Shown piece by piece: positions 1-7,671 of a DNA stretch of 64,000 nucleotides; the first letter of the stretch is position 1, and each line of letters opens with the position of its first letter. The stretch covers positions 1 through 64,000 of the forward strand of contig JAQUMN010000011.1 of assembly GCA_028718125.1 (NCBI GenBank), in the 5' to 3' direction. Position numbers and translations under genes: made by a program. The notes under the pieces were generated by a model. That model was not told the DNA's origin. It saw nothing but the letters and a program-made list of their open reading frames with translations, and ran no database searches. The DNA comes from Kiritimatiellia bacterium (lineage in GTDB: Bacteria > Verrucomicrobiota > Kiritimatiellia > JAAZAB01).

Positions 1-479
1 AAATGCTTGCGGTAATCATTGTCATGGACCATTTCCACCCAGACCTTGTGCGCGTTGTCGGGGTCGCCGGTGTCCATGTAACACTGGCCCATGTAATAGA
101 GCGCGCCGGCCGCGTAAGGTATGGCGGCGGGAAAGTAATCCAGAACTTCCGTATACTTGCTGATGGCGTCGAAGCGCTTGTTGTCCAGATCGATGGAGCG
201 GGCCTTGCGGAACAAGGCGTAGGCGCGCACGCGCGACTGTGGAAACTCGAGGAGGAAGGAATCGTATTCGGCCGCCGCCGTGCGATATTGTTTCTCATTG
301 AACGCTTTGTCGGCCTTGTCAAGGCTGTGCATCTCGAAGGGATCCATCTTTTTTTTATCATCGCCGGCCAGGTCGACTTCCTGGCCGAGCACCGATCCCA
401 GAAGGCAGGCCGCCGCCAGCATGATCAGCCAGCGCCGGAATTCCCGGCGGGGTAAAATCCCATTACGCGTCATCGTCAT
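1..479 (-). CDS. TPR-type secreted protein, 3' end beyond window
   Basis: The frame reads leftwards off the window edge, so the C-terminus is missing. The start at 479 (a second ATG lies at 473) gives an arginine-rich n-region and a hydrophobic stretch ending near LLGSVLGQ, a plausible signal peptide. The mature part contains helical repeats of the kind seen in TPR outer-membrane assembly or Tol-Pal proteins: AFNEKQYRTAAAEYDSFL, then SKYTEVLDYFP, then GALYYMGQCYMDTGD. It is probably a periplasmic protein that mediates protein-protein contacts. No good ribosome binding site is visible. The exact family (BamD/YbgF-like or a generic TPR protein) cannot be decided from 159 residues. Confidence 0.6.
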   Translation of the reverse strand, partial: MTMTRNGILPRREFRRWLIMLAAACLLGSVLGQEVDLAGDDKKKMDPFEMHSLDKADKAFNEKQYRTAAAEYDSFLLEFPQSRVRAYALFRKARSIDLDNKRFDAISKYTEVLDYFPAAIPYAAGALYYMGQCYMDTGDPDNAHKVWVEMVHDNDYRKH

Positions 480-669
480 AATCAAAAGCTTTTTTGCCGA
501 AACGCAGAGGCGACCAAAGTGAAAAGTGACTTATATATTACCGGGGGGGAAAAGCAAGGTAATTTTTCGGGGATTACACATGAAAACGCGGGCTGCGACA
601 GAACGGTCTCGCGGGAGCTCCCGCCGCCGCGCCGGGAGGCGTGGGGAGCAGACACTTGCGCGGCGCTGT

Positions 670-1305
670 TCAGGGGGGCACGCGAACATACAGGGCGCCA
701 TTAATCAGCCGCCGATCAGGAACCGTCACGCGAAAATGCCGGCCATGCGCGATAAAAAAAATACGGCAAATCGGTCCCCAGGGTACGTCCTGCAGCGTGA
801 TGGAAACAGGAGTCACGGCATACTTCCTGATCGGCAGGGGGAAAAACACCTTCACGCGCTCCGGCGGCCGGTTTTGACATAGGCCCAGGGCCCGGGTCAG
901 GGGATTTAACGCCAGCTGATCATAGAGCACAACGGCCTGCAAACCAGGGTCGTTAAGATCGGCGGTATCGCAGAATACAACCAGGTTAATTCGCTCGTTG
1001 CCCAGGGCCCACGCGTAGTATCGCTGGCTGAACAATGTCCAGGCCACGGCGGAAACGCAGATCAGCAGGATGACGCCGGAAAACCAAGGCGATCGCCGCG
1101 GCGGAAGGTCCGGCGCCTGATTCCTGGATGAGCCGGGCACAGCATATTGCCGGCGGCGCGGGCGCAATTTGAAAAGTGAATCTAAGAACATATTGGCGTC
1201 CAGGAGCCGGAATTGAGAAGTCAGCCCGCCTGTAATCCGTCGACTGACGGATAGCACTGCGGGCAGGAATTCCGAATGAGGAAAGCCTGGTGGATCCAGG
1301 AACAT
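670..1305 (-). CDS. hypothetical single-pass membrane protein
   Basis: A 211-residue protein that I do not recognise. The chosen ATG is preceded by a GAGG-type ribosome binding site. An internal ATG at 1191 would give 173 residues and lacks one. A basic stretch (KLRPRRRQ) precedes one clear membrane segment around SGVILLICVSAVAWTLF. The rest is probably extracytoplasmic, with short hydrophobic strands such as NLVVFCDTADL and KVFFPLPIRKYAVTP. The gene lies downstream of the double FGE-domain lipoprotein gene on the same strand and may be read with it. Existence is moderately supported and no function can be assigned. Confidence 0.45.
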   Translation of the reverse strand: MFLDPPGFPHSEFLPAVLSVSRRITGGLTSQFRLLDANMFLDSLFKLRPRRRQYAVPGSSRNQAPDLPPRRSPWFSGVILLICVSAVAWTLFSQRYYAWALGNERINLVVFCDTADLNDPGLQAVVLYDQLALNPLTRALGLCQNRPPERVKVFFPLPIRKYAVTPVSITLQDVPWGPICRIFFIAHGRHFRVTVPDRRLINGALYVRVPP

Positions 1306-1357
1306 TAAGGATCCTCGCAGCGCCGGCCAATTTGTCGCCCGGCCCGATGGCGCTCGA

Positions 1358-1405
1358 CGTCCTCGTCCGTCGCTGTTCCACCCGGCGTCTGTTGTCCGTC
1401 GTCCT
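1358..1405. repeat. degenerate heptad repeat tract
   Basis: The minus strand reads as a series of 7-nt units of the GGACGAC / GGACAAC type between the lipoprotein gene and the membrane-protein gene. It belongs to the dispersed short-period repeats described in the findings. Confidence 0.5.
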
Positions 1406-1434
1406 TGAATGGTATACGAATGAGATGGGTGTTT

Positions 1435-3135
1435 TTACGGGGCGCTCTTGGCGCCGATAACAACCCGAAATCCAATGTAATTATTTTTCCGGCTTTCCGA
1501 ATCGCCGGTGCGGTTGGCGATCTTCAATGAATCCGCCGGCGAGAGGTTCCAGGCTCCGCCGCGGATGGCCCGATATTGCCGGGAAGGATCATACAAATCG
1601 GCACACCATTCCCACGCATTGCCGCCCATGCCGTATAAACCCCATTCATTCTGGCCGCTGTCCTCCACAGGGCAGGAGACCGGAGCGCCGTCGTCATATC
1701 CCTCTATGAGGCCGTAGTTTCCGTATTTAGGCGGCCATTGATTTCCCCAGGGATATTCGCGGGTCTGGCCGCAGGCAGCGGCCGTTTCCCATTCCGATTC
1801 GGTGGGCAACCGGAATTCGTTCCCGGGCTCAAGGTTGCCTGCCAGGTGCGTGTTCAACCATCGACAAAAGGCATTAGCATCGTCCCAACCGACATTGACC
1901 ACAGGCTGATCGGCATCGTTCAGCGACCATTCCTTGAACATGCCGCTGTCATGATCCGCCTGAAATTCCTTGAACTGCTTGTTTGAGACTTCGTACTTGC
2001 CCATCCAGATATTCAGCGGTTTGATGCGGACAAATTCCATGGTCACGGTGTCGGACACATTTAACACCTTGGTGTTATCCAGAGAGGCGGACCATTTTTC
2101 GGAAAAAGAGTCCTGGCCATATTCTTTTTCATATTGGGCGATCTGAGCGGAGGCCAGGTCGAATTTTTTGTCTTCGATCAATCCCTGGATGAGCGTCTGG
2201 TCCACCGTCTTCTTTTCCTGCTTGGCCTGCTCCGCCTGCTCCTTGTTTTCCGCAGTCTGGCGCGAGGTTTCGGCTTCCGCTTTGACTTTGGCCGCCTCGG
2301 CCTCGGCCGCCTTCTGCTGCCTCTCGCCCTCCATTTTTTTCTGTTCCTCAACGCTGATGTCGCTGACATCCGCGACAACGCGTAACCCCAGGTTCACGTA
2401 TAGGTAATCCGGCGCATTGCTGCTGCGGCGGGTCAATTCGAGGAACAACTGGTGGCAATCCGACCACGAGGCGCCCTTATACACCCGGGATTTAGATTCC
2501 CCATCGGTGTCCTCGCACCACTCCCAGACATTACCGCCCACCCCGAATAACCGCCAGGCATTCTCTCCGCTCAGCAGGACCGGGCAGGATGCCCTGAACT
2601 TATCGGCGGTATCGAGTTTCGGAGCCGCTTCCGGGTTTTCCCGGCCGAAGTAATTCCAGTTCTTGGGCGGCGGCCAGGCGGCAGCCCAGGGATATTTCAC
2701 CTGCTGCCCGCAGGAGGCAAAGGTTTCCCATTCTTGCTCCGTGGGCAGGCGAAAATGATAACGTTTGGTTCCGCTGTTGCCGTAAGATTTGGTGAGCCAC
2801 TCGCAGAATTTCTGGGCGTCGTTCCAGCTCACATTGACGACCGGCTGGTTGTCCAGGTTCAAATCCAGCTGGTTGTACAAGCCGCTGTTATGGTCCGGCT
2901 TGAATCTCCGGTAGACCTTGTTGCTGACCTCGTATTTGCCGACAAAAAGTTTCAGCGGCTCGATCCAGACAAATCGTATTTTGACTTTATTGCCCAGATC
3001 AATAATCAGGTCTCCAGGCTGGTCGTTGCTTTCCTCGGTGGATCTCAACCATTTGCAGCCGGTCAGAAGGCTTATGGACAGCACCAAGCTCAAGCTGGCC
3101 GCGACAATCAGACGCCGATATCCGTTCTTCATCAT
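1435..3135 (-). CDS. lipoprotein with two FGE/SUMF1-type domains
   Basis: A 566-residue protein with a type II signal peptide (lipobox LLTGC, Cys27), so probably anchored in a membrane facing the periplasm. Two formylglycine-generating-enzyme-like domains lie at about residues 45-255 and 350-560. Each has the motifs WNDAQKFCEWL / WDDANAFCRWL, RLPTEQEWE / RLPTESEWE and GGNVWEWCED / GGNAWEWCAD. A charged Ala/Glu/Lys/Gln-rich coiled coil (about 258-320) links them. The segment that carries the catalytic cysteine pair in true FGE has one Cys in domain 1 (GASWSDCHQ) and none in domain 2 (GGAWNLSP). Sulfatase activation is therefore unlikely and a binding or structural role is more probable. AAGGAA lies upstream of the paired ATGs. 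Confidence 0.85.
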   Translation of the reverse strand: MMKNGYRRLIVAASLSLVLSISLLTGCKWLRSTEESNDQPGDLIIDLGNKVKIRFVWIEPLKLFVGKYEVSNKVYRRFKPDHNSGLYNQLDLNLDNQPVVNVSWNDAQKFCEWLTKSYGNSGTKRYHFRLPTEQEWETFASCGQQVKYPWAAAWPPPKNWNYFGRENPEAAPKLDTADKFRASCPVLLSGENAWRLFGVGGNVWEWCEDTDGESKSRVYKGASWSDCHQLFLELTRRSSNAPDYLYVNLGLRVVADVSDISVEEQKKMEGERQQKAAEAEAAKVKAEAETSRQTAENKEQAEQAKQEKKTVDQTLIQGLIEDKKFDLASAQIAQYEKEYGQDSFSEKWSASLDNTKVLNVSDTVTMEFVRIKPLNIWMGKYEVSNKQFKEFQADHDSGMFKEWSLNDADQPVVNVGWDDANAFCRWLNTHLAGNLEPGNEFRLPTESEWETAAACGQTREYPWGNQWPPKYGNYGLIEGYDDGAPVSCPVEDSGQNEWGLYGMGGNAWEWCADLYDPSRQYRAIRGGAWNLSPADSLKIANRTGDSESRKNNYIGFRVVIGAKSAP

Positions 3136-3350
3136 GTATTCCTTGAATTTGAGATTTTACCGCCAACCAACAGGCAAACTTGGTCACGGTGGAGAAGGTT
3201 CACACCCATGAGAAATGAAGTCAAGACTAAATCCAGCCTGACACCCCGTTTTTCGGACCGACCTCCTCCCCGCCCCCCCCGCCTTCCCTTGACATCGCGG
3301 CTGCCTTCTGACATATTCCGCCTGTGAAAAAACCTGTCTATTCGGTCTTG

Positions 3351-3484
3351 AGAAGCTGTTGAAAAACTTACCGAACAAGACGGCCGGGAAAGAATCCCGA
3401 CCCTCCCAAATCTTAAATAGGTCAATTTTCGTGATGGGAGGGACGGCGTTCCCGCCGTCCGCAGGGTTTTTTTAACAGCCTCTT
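3351..3484. mobile_element. MITE-like element with imperfect terminal inverted repeats
   Basis: The left end reads AGAAGCTGTTGAAAAAC (3351-3367). The complement of the right end (about 3466-3484) reads AGAGGCTGTTAAAAAAAC, so the ends are near-matching inverted repeats about 135 bp apart. The interior has no ORF but contains a perfect 8-bp-stem hairpin (3441-3460). This fits a miniature inverted-repeat element. No transposase is present and no clear target duplication was found. Confidence 0.5.
3441..3473 (+). terminator. hairpin followed by a T run
   Basis: Stem GGACGGCG / CGCCGTCC with a 4-nt loop (3441-3460), then GCAGGG and seven T. It has the shape of a rho-independent terminator, but no plus-strand gene lies upstream and it sits inside a MITE-like element. 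It may be a REP-like palindrome instead. Confidence 0.35.
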
Positions 3485-3571
3485 GATGGATCGACATCCA
3501 TGCCACTTGAAAAATGATGTCCTGTCAATCGCGTGACATCCTTAATATAATGATAGCCGGAAGAAGTTGCC

Positions 3572-4738
3572 GTGTTTAAAACACCCTCCAATAAAGCCAA
3601 GGCCGCCGTCTGGCAGGCGTATAATGAGCGCAAGACCGTCCGGGTGCCCATGCGCTGGTCCGCCAATTCACGCATCTATCTGTTGAACCCCGAACTGAAC
3701 CGTGAAGGCTACACCTACCGGGGCTATTTCAACGATCCGCTGGAGACCATTACCATCCAGGCCCATTTCGAGGAATATGTGGCGACGGTGCTCAATCATT
3801 ATTGCGACAGCCCCGTCGGGCTTCCCGATGCATGGACTTTCCGGGTGGACTCGCTGAACACATATGACGGTTCCTACTTCGGCTCGGACGTGCTTTTCGA
3901 GGACGGCCAGTGCCCCTGCGCAATGCCAGCCTACTCAATTGGCGAACTGGACGCCTTCCTGGAGCGCGACTTCTCGCATCCGTTCGACAATCCATGGATC
4001 AAGGAGCGTCTGGAGTTCCAGGCCCGCGTGGTCAAGGCGGCCGAGTCCTTCGAGTACCTCGGGCGCAAGGGTTCGGTGGCCCCGTTCTGTGTCGGCTTCG
4101 ACGGTCCCGTGACAGTGGCGGCGATACTTTTCGGGACGGACATATTCTGCCTGATGGGCGAGGAGCCGCGGAAGGCCATGCGGCTTTTCGAGACATTGAC
4201 CTGCGCCGCCGTACAGCGCAAGAAAACATTGGAGAGCCTGTTCGTCGGCGGGTGGAAAAAGACCGCCTTCGGCGGGCTGGCGGACGACTCGATACAGATG
4301 ATCAGTACGGAGATGTACGAGGAGCTGGTGCTGCCGTCGCATGAGTTGTGGTATTCCGAGACCTCGGACACCCAGCCTGGTGATTTCAAGCGCGTGATGC
4401 ACCTTTGCGGCGACGCCACCCGTCATTTCAAACTGATCCACGACAAGCTGGGGGTTTCCTCATTCGACACCGGATTTCCCGTGGATCATGGCGCCTTGCG
4501 CCGGACGCTCGGCCCCGACGTAGAGATATCCGGCGGCCCGCACGTCGGACTGCTGACCCATGGCAGCTCGACGGACTGCGCAACCAAGACCCGGGAGATA
4601 CTGCGATCGGGGATCATGCAGGGTGGACGCTACATCCTGCAGGACGGCAACAACTTGCCGCCCTGTGTACCGCTCTGTAACCTTGAAGCCGTCTATGCCA
4701 CCTGCCTTGAATATGGAAAATATGGATCGGGCGAATGA
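3572..4738 (+). CDS. uroporphyrinogen decarboxylase (URO-D) family protein
   Basis: A 388-residue protein of the URO-D / MtaA-CmuA superfamily, whose non-haem members act mainly as cobamide:cofactor methyltransferases. The start is GTG, preceded by GGAAG. The C-terminal half carries the expected metal-site pattern: HLCGD around residue 277 and a late cysteine in PPCVPLCNLEA. Other family features are GFDGPVTVAAILFG and the barrel segment GPHVGLLTHGSSTD. The gene stands alone and ends in a strong bidirectional terminator. It is one of four URO-D genes in the window. Methyl transfer is inferred from the family and the substrate is unknown. Confidence 0.8.
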   Translation: MFKTPSNKAKAAVWQAYNERKTVRVPMRWSANSRIYLLNPELNREGYTYRGYFNDPLETITIQAHFEEYVATVLNHYCDSPVGLPDAWTFRVDSLNTYDGSYFGSDVLFEDGQCPCAMPAYSIGELDAFLERDFSHPFDNPWIKERLEFQARVVKAAESFEYLGRKGSVAPFCVGFDGPVTVAAILFGTDIFCLMGEEPRKAMRLFETLTCAAVQRKKTLESLFVGGWKKTAFGGLADDSIQMISTEMYEELVLPSHELWYSETSDTQPGDFKRVMHLCGDATRHFKLIHDKLGVSSFDTGFPVDHGALRRTLGPDVEISGGPHVGLLTHGSSTDCATKTREILRSGIMQGGRYILQDGNNLPPCVPLCNLEAVYATCLEYGKYGSGE

Positions 4739-4772
4739 TCCATGATCGAAAAGGATGCCCCTTATTCCCGCC

Positions 4773-4805
4773 AAAAAAAGGCCGCTCCGAAGAGCGGCCT
4801 TTTTT
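4773..4805. terminator. bidirectional rho-independent terminator
   Basis: A-run, perfect 8-bp stem GGCCGCTC / GAGCGGCC with CGAA loop, then a T-run. It lies between convergent genes (the URO-D gene ending at 4738 and the OmpA gene ending at 4836) and can serve both. Confidence 0.9.
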
Positions 4806-4835
4806 ATTCAGTCTAATAGACTACAGCCTCAATTA

Positions 4836-6326
4836 TCAAGGCTTCGCCGGAGCAGCCGCGGGAGCGGGCTTGGCGGCTGGCGCAGGCGCTGGGGCCGGGG
4901 CCGGGGCCGCTGCAGGCGCGGCAACCGGCGGCGTTGTCGCCGGCTTGGCCACCGTCGGCGTATTTTTGGCTGCACCCGGCTTCTCGCTCGCAGGAACTGC
5001 TTTAGCGGCCGCCGGTTTGACCGGCCCCGCGTCGGGCAGTTCGGAGCCCTTGCGGATATAAACCTCAACGCGCCGGTTTTTCTCGTTGCCGTTGATCGGA
5101 TCGTTCAGTGCCATGGGCCGGGTAAAGCCGTAGCCGACCGGCGTCATGCGTTCCAGCACGATCCCGAAATTTTCGTTCAGGTAATTGCGCACGGCCTGGG
5201 CCCGTCGCTCGGACAACGTCATATTATGTTGAGCAGACGAGGTCTTGCGCTTGTCGGCATGGCCTTCGATGCGGGCCGTGGACTTGGAGTCGCGGGCCAG
5301 GACTTTGCCGATCTTGTTCAAATCGTTGAAATACTCGGTCCGGATAACGGCCTTATCGGTCTCAAACTCGATGTGCAAGGTGAAGAGCAAGAGGTCATCG
5401 GAAGGATCCAGCGGATTGGTGCTGTCTTCAATGACTTCATGGCCATCGGCCACGCCGCCTTTGTCGGTATCGCGCTCAAGCGGATTGGTCTTGTATTTGT
5501 ACACCTCTTCACCATCTTTCAGGGCATCGTAATCGGTATCCGGATTCAGCGGATCGGTTTTATAAACCTTGACTTCCTCACCATCGGTCAGGCCGTCGCC
5601 ATCGGTATCCGGGTTCTTGGGATCGGTACCGAGTTGGAGCTCTTCCTGGTCGGACAAGCCGTCGCCATCGGTGTCAATCGCGCCGCCGGCAACAATGTAT
5701 TTCGCGGGCACACGCGCGCCCCATTTCCAGTTCACGCCCACGCTGGGCATAAAATCAAATTCCTGTTTGTCAATGGTCATAATGCCGACGATATCGGCGT
5801 TAACCGCCCATTCCGGATTGAAATGATAGGCCAGGCCGACACCGTAACGGAGCGTGACATCGACCCGTTGACGGAATTGGCGTTCCTTGCTGTAATAGAT
5901 GGCGCCCAAGCCGCCCAGCAAGTAGGGATCAAAGTGGCGGTTATCGGCAATATTCAAGTGAAGGAGGGCATCGGCTGAAACGCCGGCTGCCCAACAGCTC
6001 TCGCCATCAAGGCCCGGGCGGGGCACCGGCACGCCCGTCTCATAATCATACACGTCGTTGCGTTTCAGATACGGAAAAATATCCAAGCCGCCTTCGAACG
6101 ACCACAGCTGGGAGTAATCATAACCCAGGCGGATTTCGCCAAACGCGGCATTCAAGGTAGCCTCATCACCCTCATAGCGCATGTAGCCGGCGCGCAAGCC
6201 GATATACCACGGCGGGATATCCTCTGTGGCGGCGGATTTGGTGTCCTGGCCGAAGGCCGAAGCGGCCATCATCATGCCGATCGCTCCCGCCATCATGACG
6301 CTGATACCATAACGATGAATTTGCAT
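4836..6326 (-). CDS. OmpA-family outer membrane protein with TSP3 repeats
   Basis: A 496-residue protein. A signal peptide (MQIHRYGISVMMAGAIGMMM..ASAFGQ) precedes an OmpA-like beta-barrel to about residue 210. Four thrombospondin type-3 calcium-binding repeats of the DTDGDGLSDQEE type follow (about 215-310). Next comes an OmpA C-terminal peptidoglycan-binding domain (about 315-425), with IEGHADKRKTSSAQHN..LSERRAQAVRNYL and GNEKNRRVEVYI. A 65-residue Ala/Pro-rich tail ends the protein. It probably tethers the outer membrane to peptidoglycan. The start is fixed by a GAGGAGAGGAAG ribosome binding site. The Ala/Pro tail after the OmpA domain is unusual and low in complexity. Confidence 0.92.
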   Translation of the reverse strand: MQIHRYGISVMMAGAIGMMMAASAFGQDTKSAATEDIPPWYIGLRAGYMRYEGDEATLNAAFGEIRLGYDYSQLWSFEGGLDIFPYLKRNDVYDYETGVPVPRPGLDGESCWAAGVSADALLHLNIADNRHFDPYLLGGLGAIYYSKERQFRQRVDVTLRYGVGLAYHFNPEWAVNADIVGIMTIDKQEFDFMPSVGVNWKWGARVPAKYIVAGGAIDTDGDGLSDQEELQLGTDPKNPDTDGDGLTDGEEVKVYKTDPLNPDTDYDALKDGEEVYKYKTNPLERDTDKGGVADGHEVIEDSTNPLDPSDDLLLFTLHIEFETDKAVIRTEYFNDLNKIGKVLARDSKSTARIEGHADKRKTSSAQHNMTLSERRAQAVRNYLNENFGIVLERMTPVGYGFTRPMALNDPINGNEKNRRVEVYIRKGSELPDAGPVKPAAAKAVPASEKPGAAKNTPTVAKPATTPPVAAPAAAPAPAPAPAPAAKPAPAAAPAKP

Positions 6327-6461
6327 GGGGCTTCCTCTCCTCTTAAAATGATTGTTACAGTTAACAACCGCATTAAAGTCGAATATTTATGGGAATGCAA
6401 TATAAAAAATGCGCGTATTTGCGGCCCCTTACGCGAGGGAGACAATTGCAGGCTCCAATGT

Positions 6462-6540
6462 TGTCATTCCCGTGCAAACGGGAATCCGGTTTTCGTCCTG
6501 GCTACGCTACCATTGGATCCCCGCGTTCGCGGGAATGACA
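6462..6540. repeat. palindromic interspersed repeat
   Basis: TGTCATTCCCG at 6462-6472 is mirrored by CGGGAATGACA at 6530-6540, with further internal palindromy (CGTGCAAACGGGAATCC and GGATCCCCGCGTTCGCGGG). This arrangement is a common dispersed bacterial repeat type. There is no ORF. Confidence 0.65.
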
Positions 6541-6611
6541 GATGGCTGAGGAATTACGTGTATTTCGGCACGGCTCAACGGTGGCTCGCGCATCGCGGCT
6601 ATTCTCTTTAC

Positions 6612-6646
6612 CTTCTGCATTCTTCATTCTGCATTCTGCATTGCTT
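6612..6646 (-). repeat. heptad repeat overlapping the lpxL-like stop codon
   Basis: Read on the minus strand the units are AGCAATG, CAGAATG, CAGAATG, AAGAATG and CAGAAGG, an exact 7-nt period. The TGA stop of the acyltransferase gene (6626-6624) lies inside the tract, so its last residues (MQNAE) are repeat-encoded. Confidence 0.75.
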
Positions 6647-7514
6647 TCGTTTCCTCCACGGGTTGGGTGCGCCAGCGCCGGTGCAACCAGATCCACTGTT
6701 CCGGGTGGGCCCGGACAAATCGCTCGATGATTGTCGTGTAGGCCTGGGTGGCAAAGCGAATGGCTTCCTTGTCCGCGCGCGGCGGCGGCGGCAGGGGATC
6801 GAAGACGCAGACCCGGTGCCGGCCATCGGGTTCACGGAGCATGAACACCGGCAAGACCGGGGCGCCGGTTTGCGCGCTCAGCACCGCCAGGCCGGGCGAG
6901 GTACAGGCCGGCCGGCCAAAGTAATCCACGAAAATGCCGCGACTGCGTTTCATGTTCTGGTCCAGGATAAAGCCCAGGATCCCGTTGGCCTTCAACGTCT
7001 CGCGGCAATAGCGGTACGAATCGCGCGCCGGCAACATTTTCACACCAAATTTTCCACGAGTTTCCACCCACCAGTCGTTAAGCCACCTTGGTTTCAGCGC
7101 CTTCGTAATCACCGTCAGCGGCGCGCCCTTGATCGCCGCCATCATGGCAAGCAGTTCAAAATTGCCGACATGCGCCGTCAAAACGATGAGCCCGCGGCCC
7201 TGGCTAAGGATCTGCATGCCCTTGTCAAATCCGTAAAAATCGACTTCTTCGTCCAGAGCGGCCAAGTCCATGTGGCCGGTGCGCAGACTTTCGACCAGCA
7301 AAGTGCCCAGGTGCCGGTACATGCCATCGGCCACGGCGCGCACCTCCGCCGGCGATTTTTCGGGGAAACAACGCTGAAGCGTGGCTTGCACTTCGCGGTA
7401 GCGTAAGCGCAGGCCGGGGCCCAGCAACCACCCCAGGGCGCGCCCCACATGCTGGACTTGGGAATGCGACAGACGTGCACTTAACCATGACAGGGCGCGG
7501 ATGATGATAATCAT
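6624..7514 (-). CDS. lipid A biosynthesis acyltransferase (LpxL/HtrB family)
   Basis: A 296-residue inner-membrane acyltransferase that adds secondary acyl chains to lipid A. An N-terminal hydrophobic helix (MIIIIRALSWLSA) precedes the catalytic HVGNFE (HX4D/E) motif near residue 115. Later family blocks include GILGFILDQNMKRSRG and GAPVLPVFMLREPDG, and the C-terminal WIWLHRRWRT. The ATG at 7514 is chosen because the membrane helix follows it directly. The open frame continues 60 nt upstream into repeat sequence. The C-terminal residues and stop codon are formed by a heptad repeat. The gene shows that this organism makes LPS. Confidence 0.88.
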   Translation of the reverse strand: MIIIIRALSWLSARLSHSQVQHVGRALGWLLGPGLRLRYREVQATLQRCFPEKSPAEVRAVADGMYRHLGTLLVESLRTGHMDLAALDEEVDFYGFDKGMQILSQGRGLIVLTAHVGNFELLAMMAAIKGAPLTVITKALKPRWLNDWWVETRGKFGVKMLPARDSYRYCRETLKANGILGFILDQNMKRSRGIFVDYFGRPACTSPGLAVLSAQTGAPVLPVFMLREPDGRHRVCVFDPLPPPPRADKEAIRFATQAYTTIIERFVRAHPEQWIWLHRRWRTQPVEETKAMQNAE

Positions 7515-7546
7515 AGGGAGATCCAAAGGGCGGCGGGGAGGAAGCG

Positions 7547-7671
7547 AAGCAAACGTCCAACATCCAACGCCCAACGTCGAATGCCGGATAACAGCACGTC
7601 CAATGCAGAAGGCCGAATCCGCCGTCCGTCGTCCGTCTTTTGAACATTCTTCATTTTACATTCTGCATTTC
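7547..7671. repeat. heptad repeat region between clpC and the lpxL-like gene
   Basis: On the plus strand AAGCAAAC (7547-7554) leads into 7-nt units AACATCC, AACGCCC, AACGTCG, AATGCCG. On the minus strand units AATGCAG, AATGTAA, AATGAAG, AATGTTC, AAAAGAC, GGACGAC, GGACGGC run from the clpC 3' end. The clpC stop (7653-7651) lies inside the tract. Confidence 0.75.

Larger units (their letters stand above)
3136..3571. other. 436-bp intergenic region
   Basis: No credible gene. It holds a MITE-like element (3351-3484) containing a strong hairpin, and the upstream sequence of the URO-D gene that starts at 3572. Confidence 0.6.

Noticed and set aside
3132-3506. A 124-codon minus-strand frame upstream of the lipoprotein gene
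   Set aside because: It spans the MITE-like element and Arg/Ser-rich sequence with no recognisable domain or ribosome binding site.
4755-5978. A 407-codon open frame antisense to the OmpA gene
   Set aside because: It mirrors the Ala/Pro tail and TSP3 repeats, has low-complexity Arg/Gly content and no ribosome binding site. The minus-strand OmpA protein is unmistakable.
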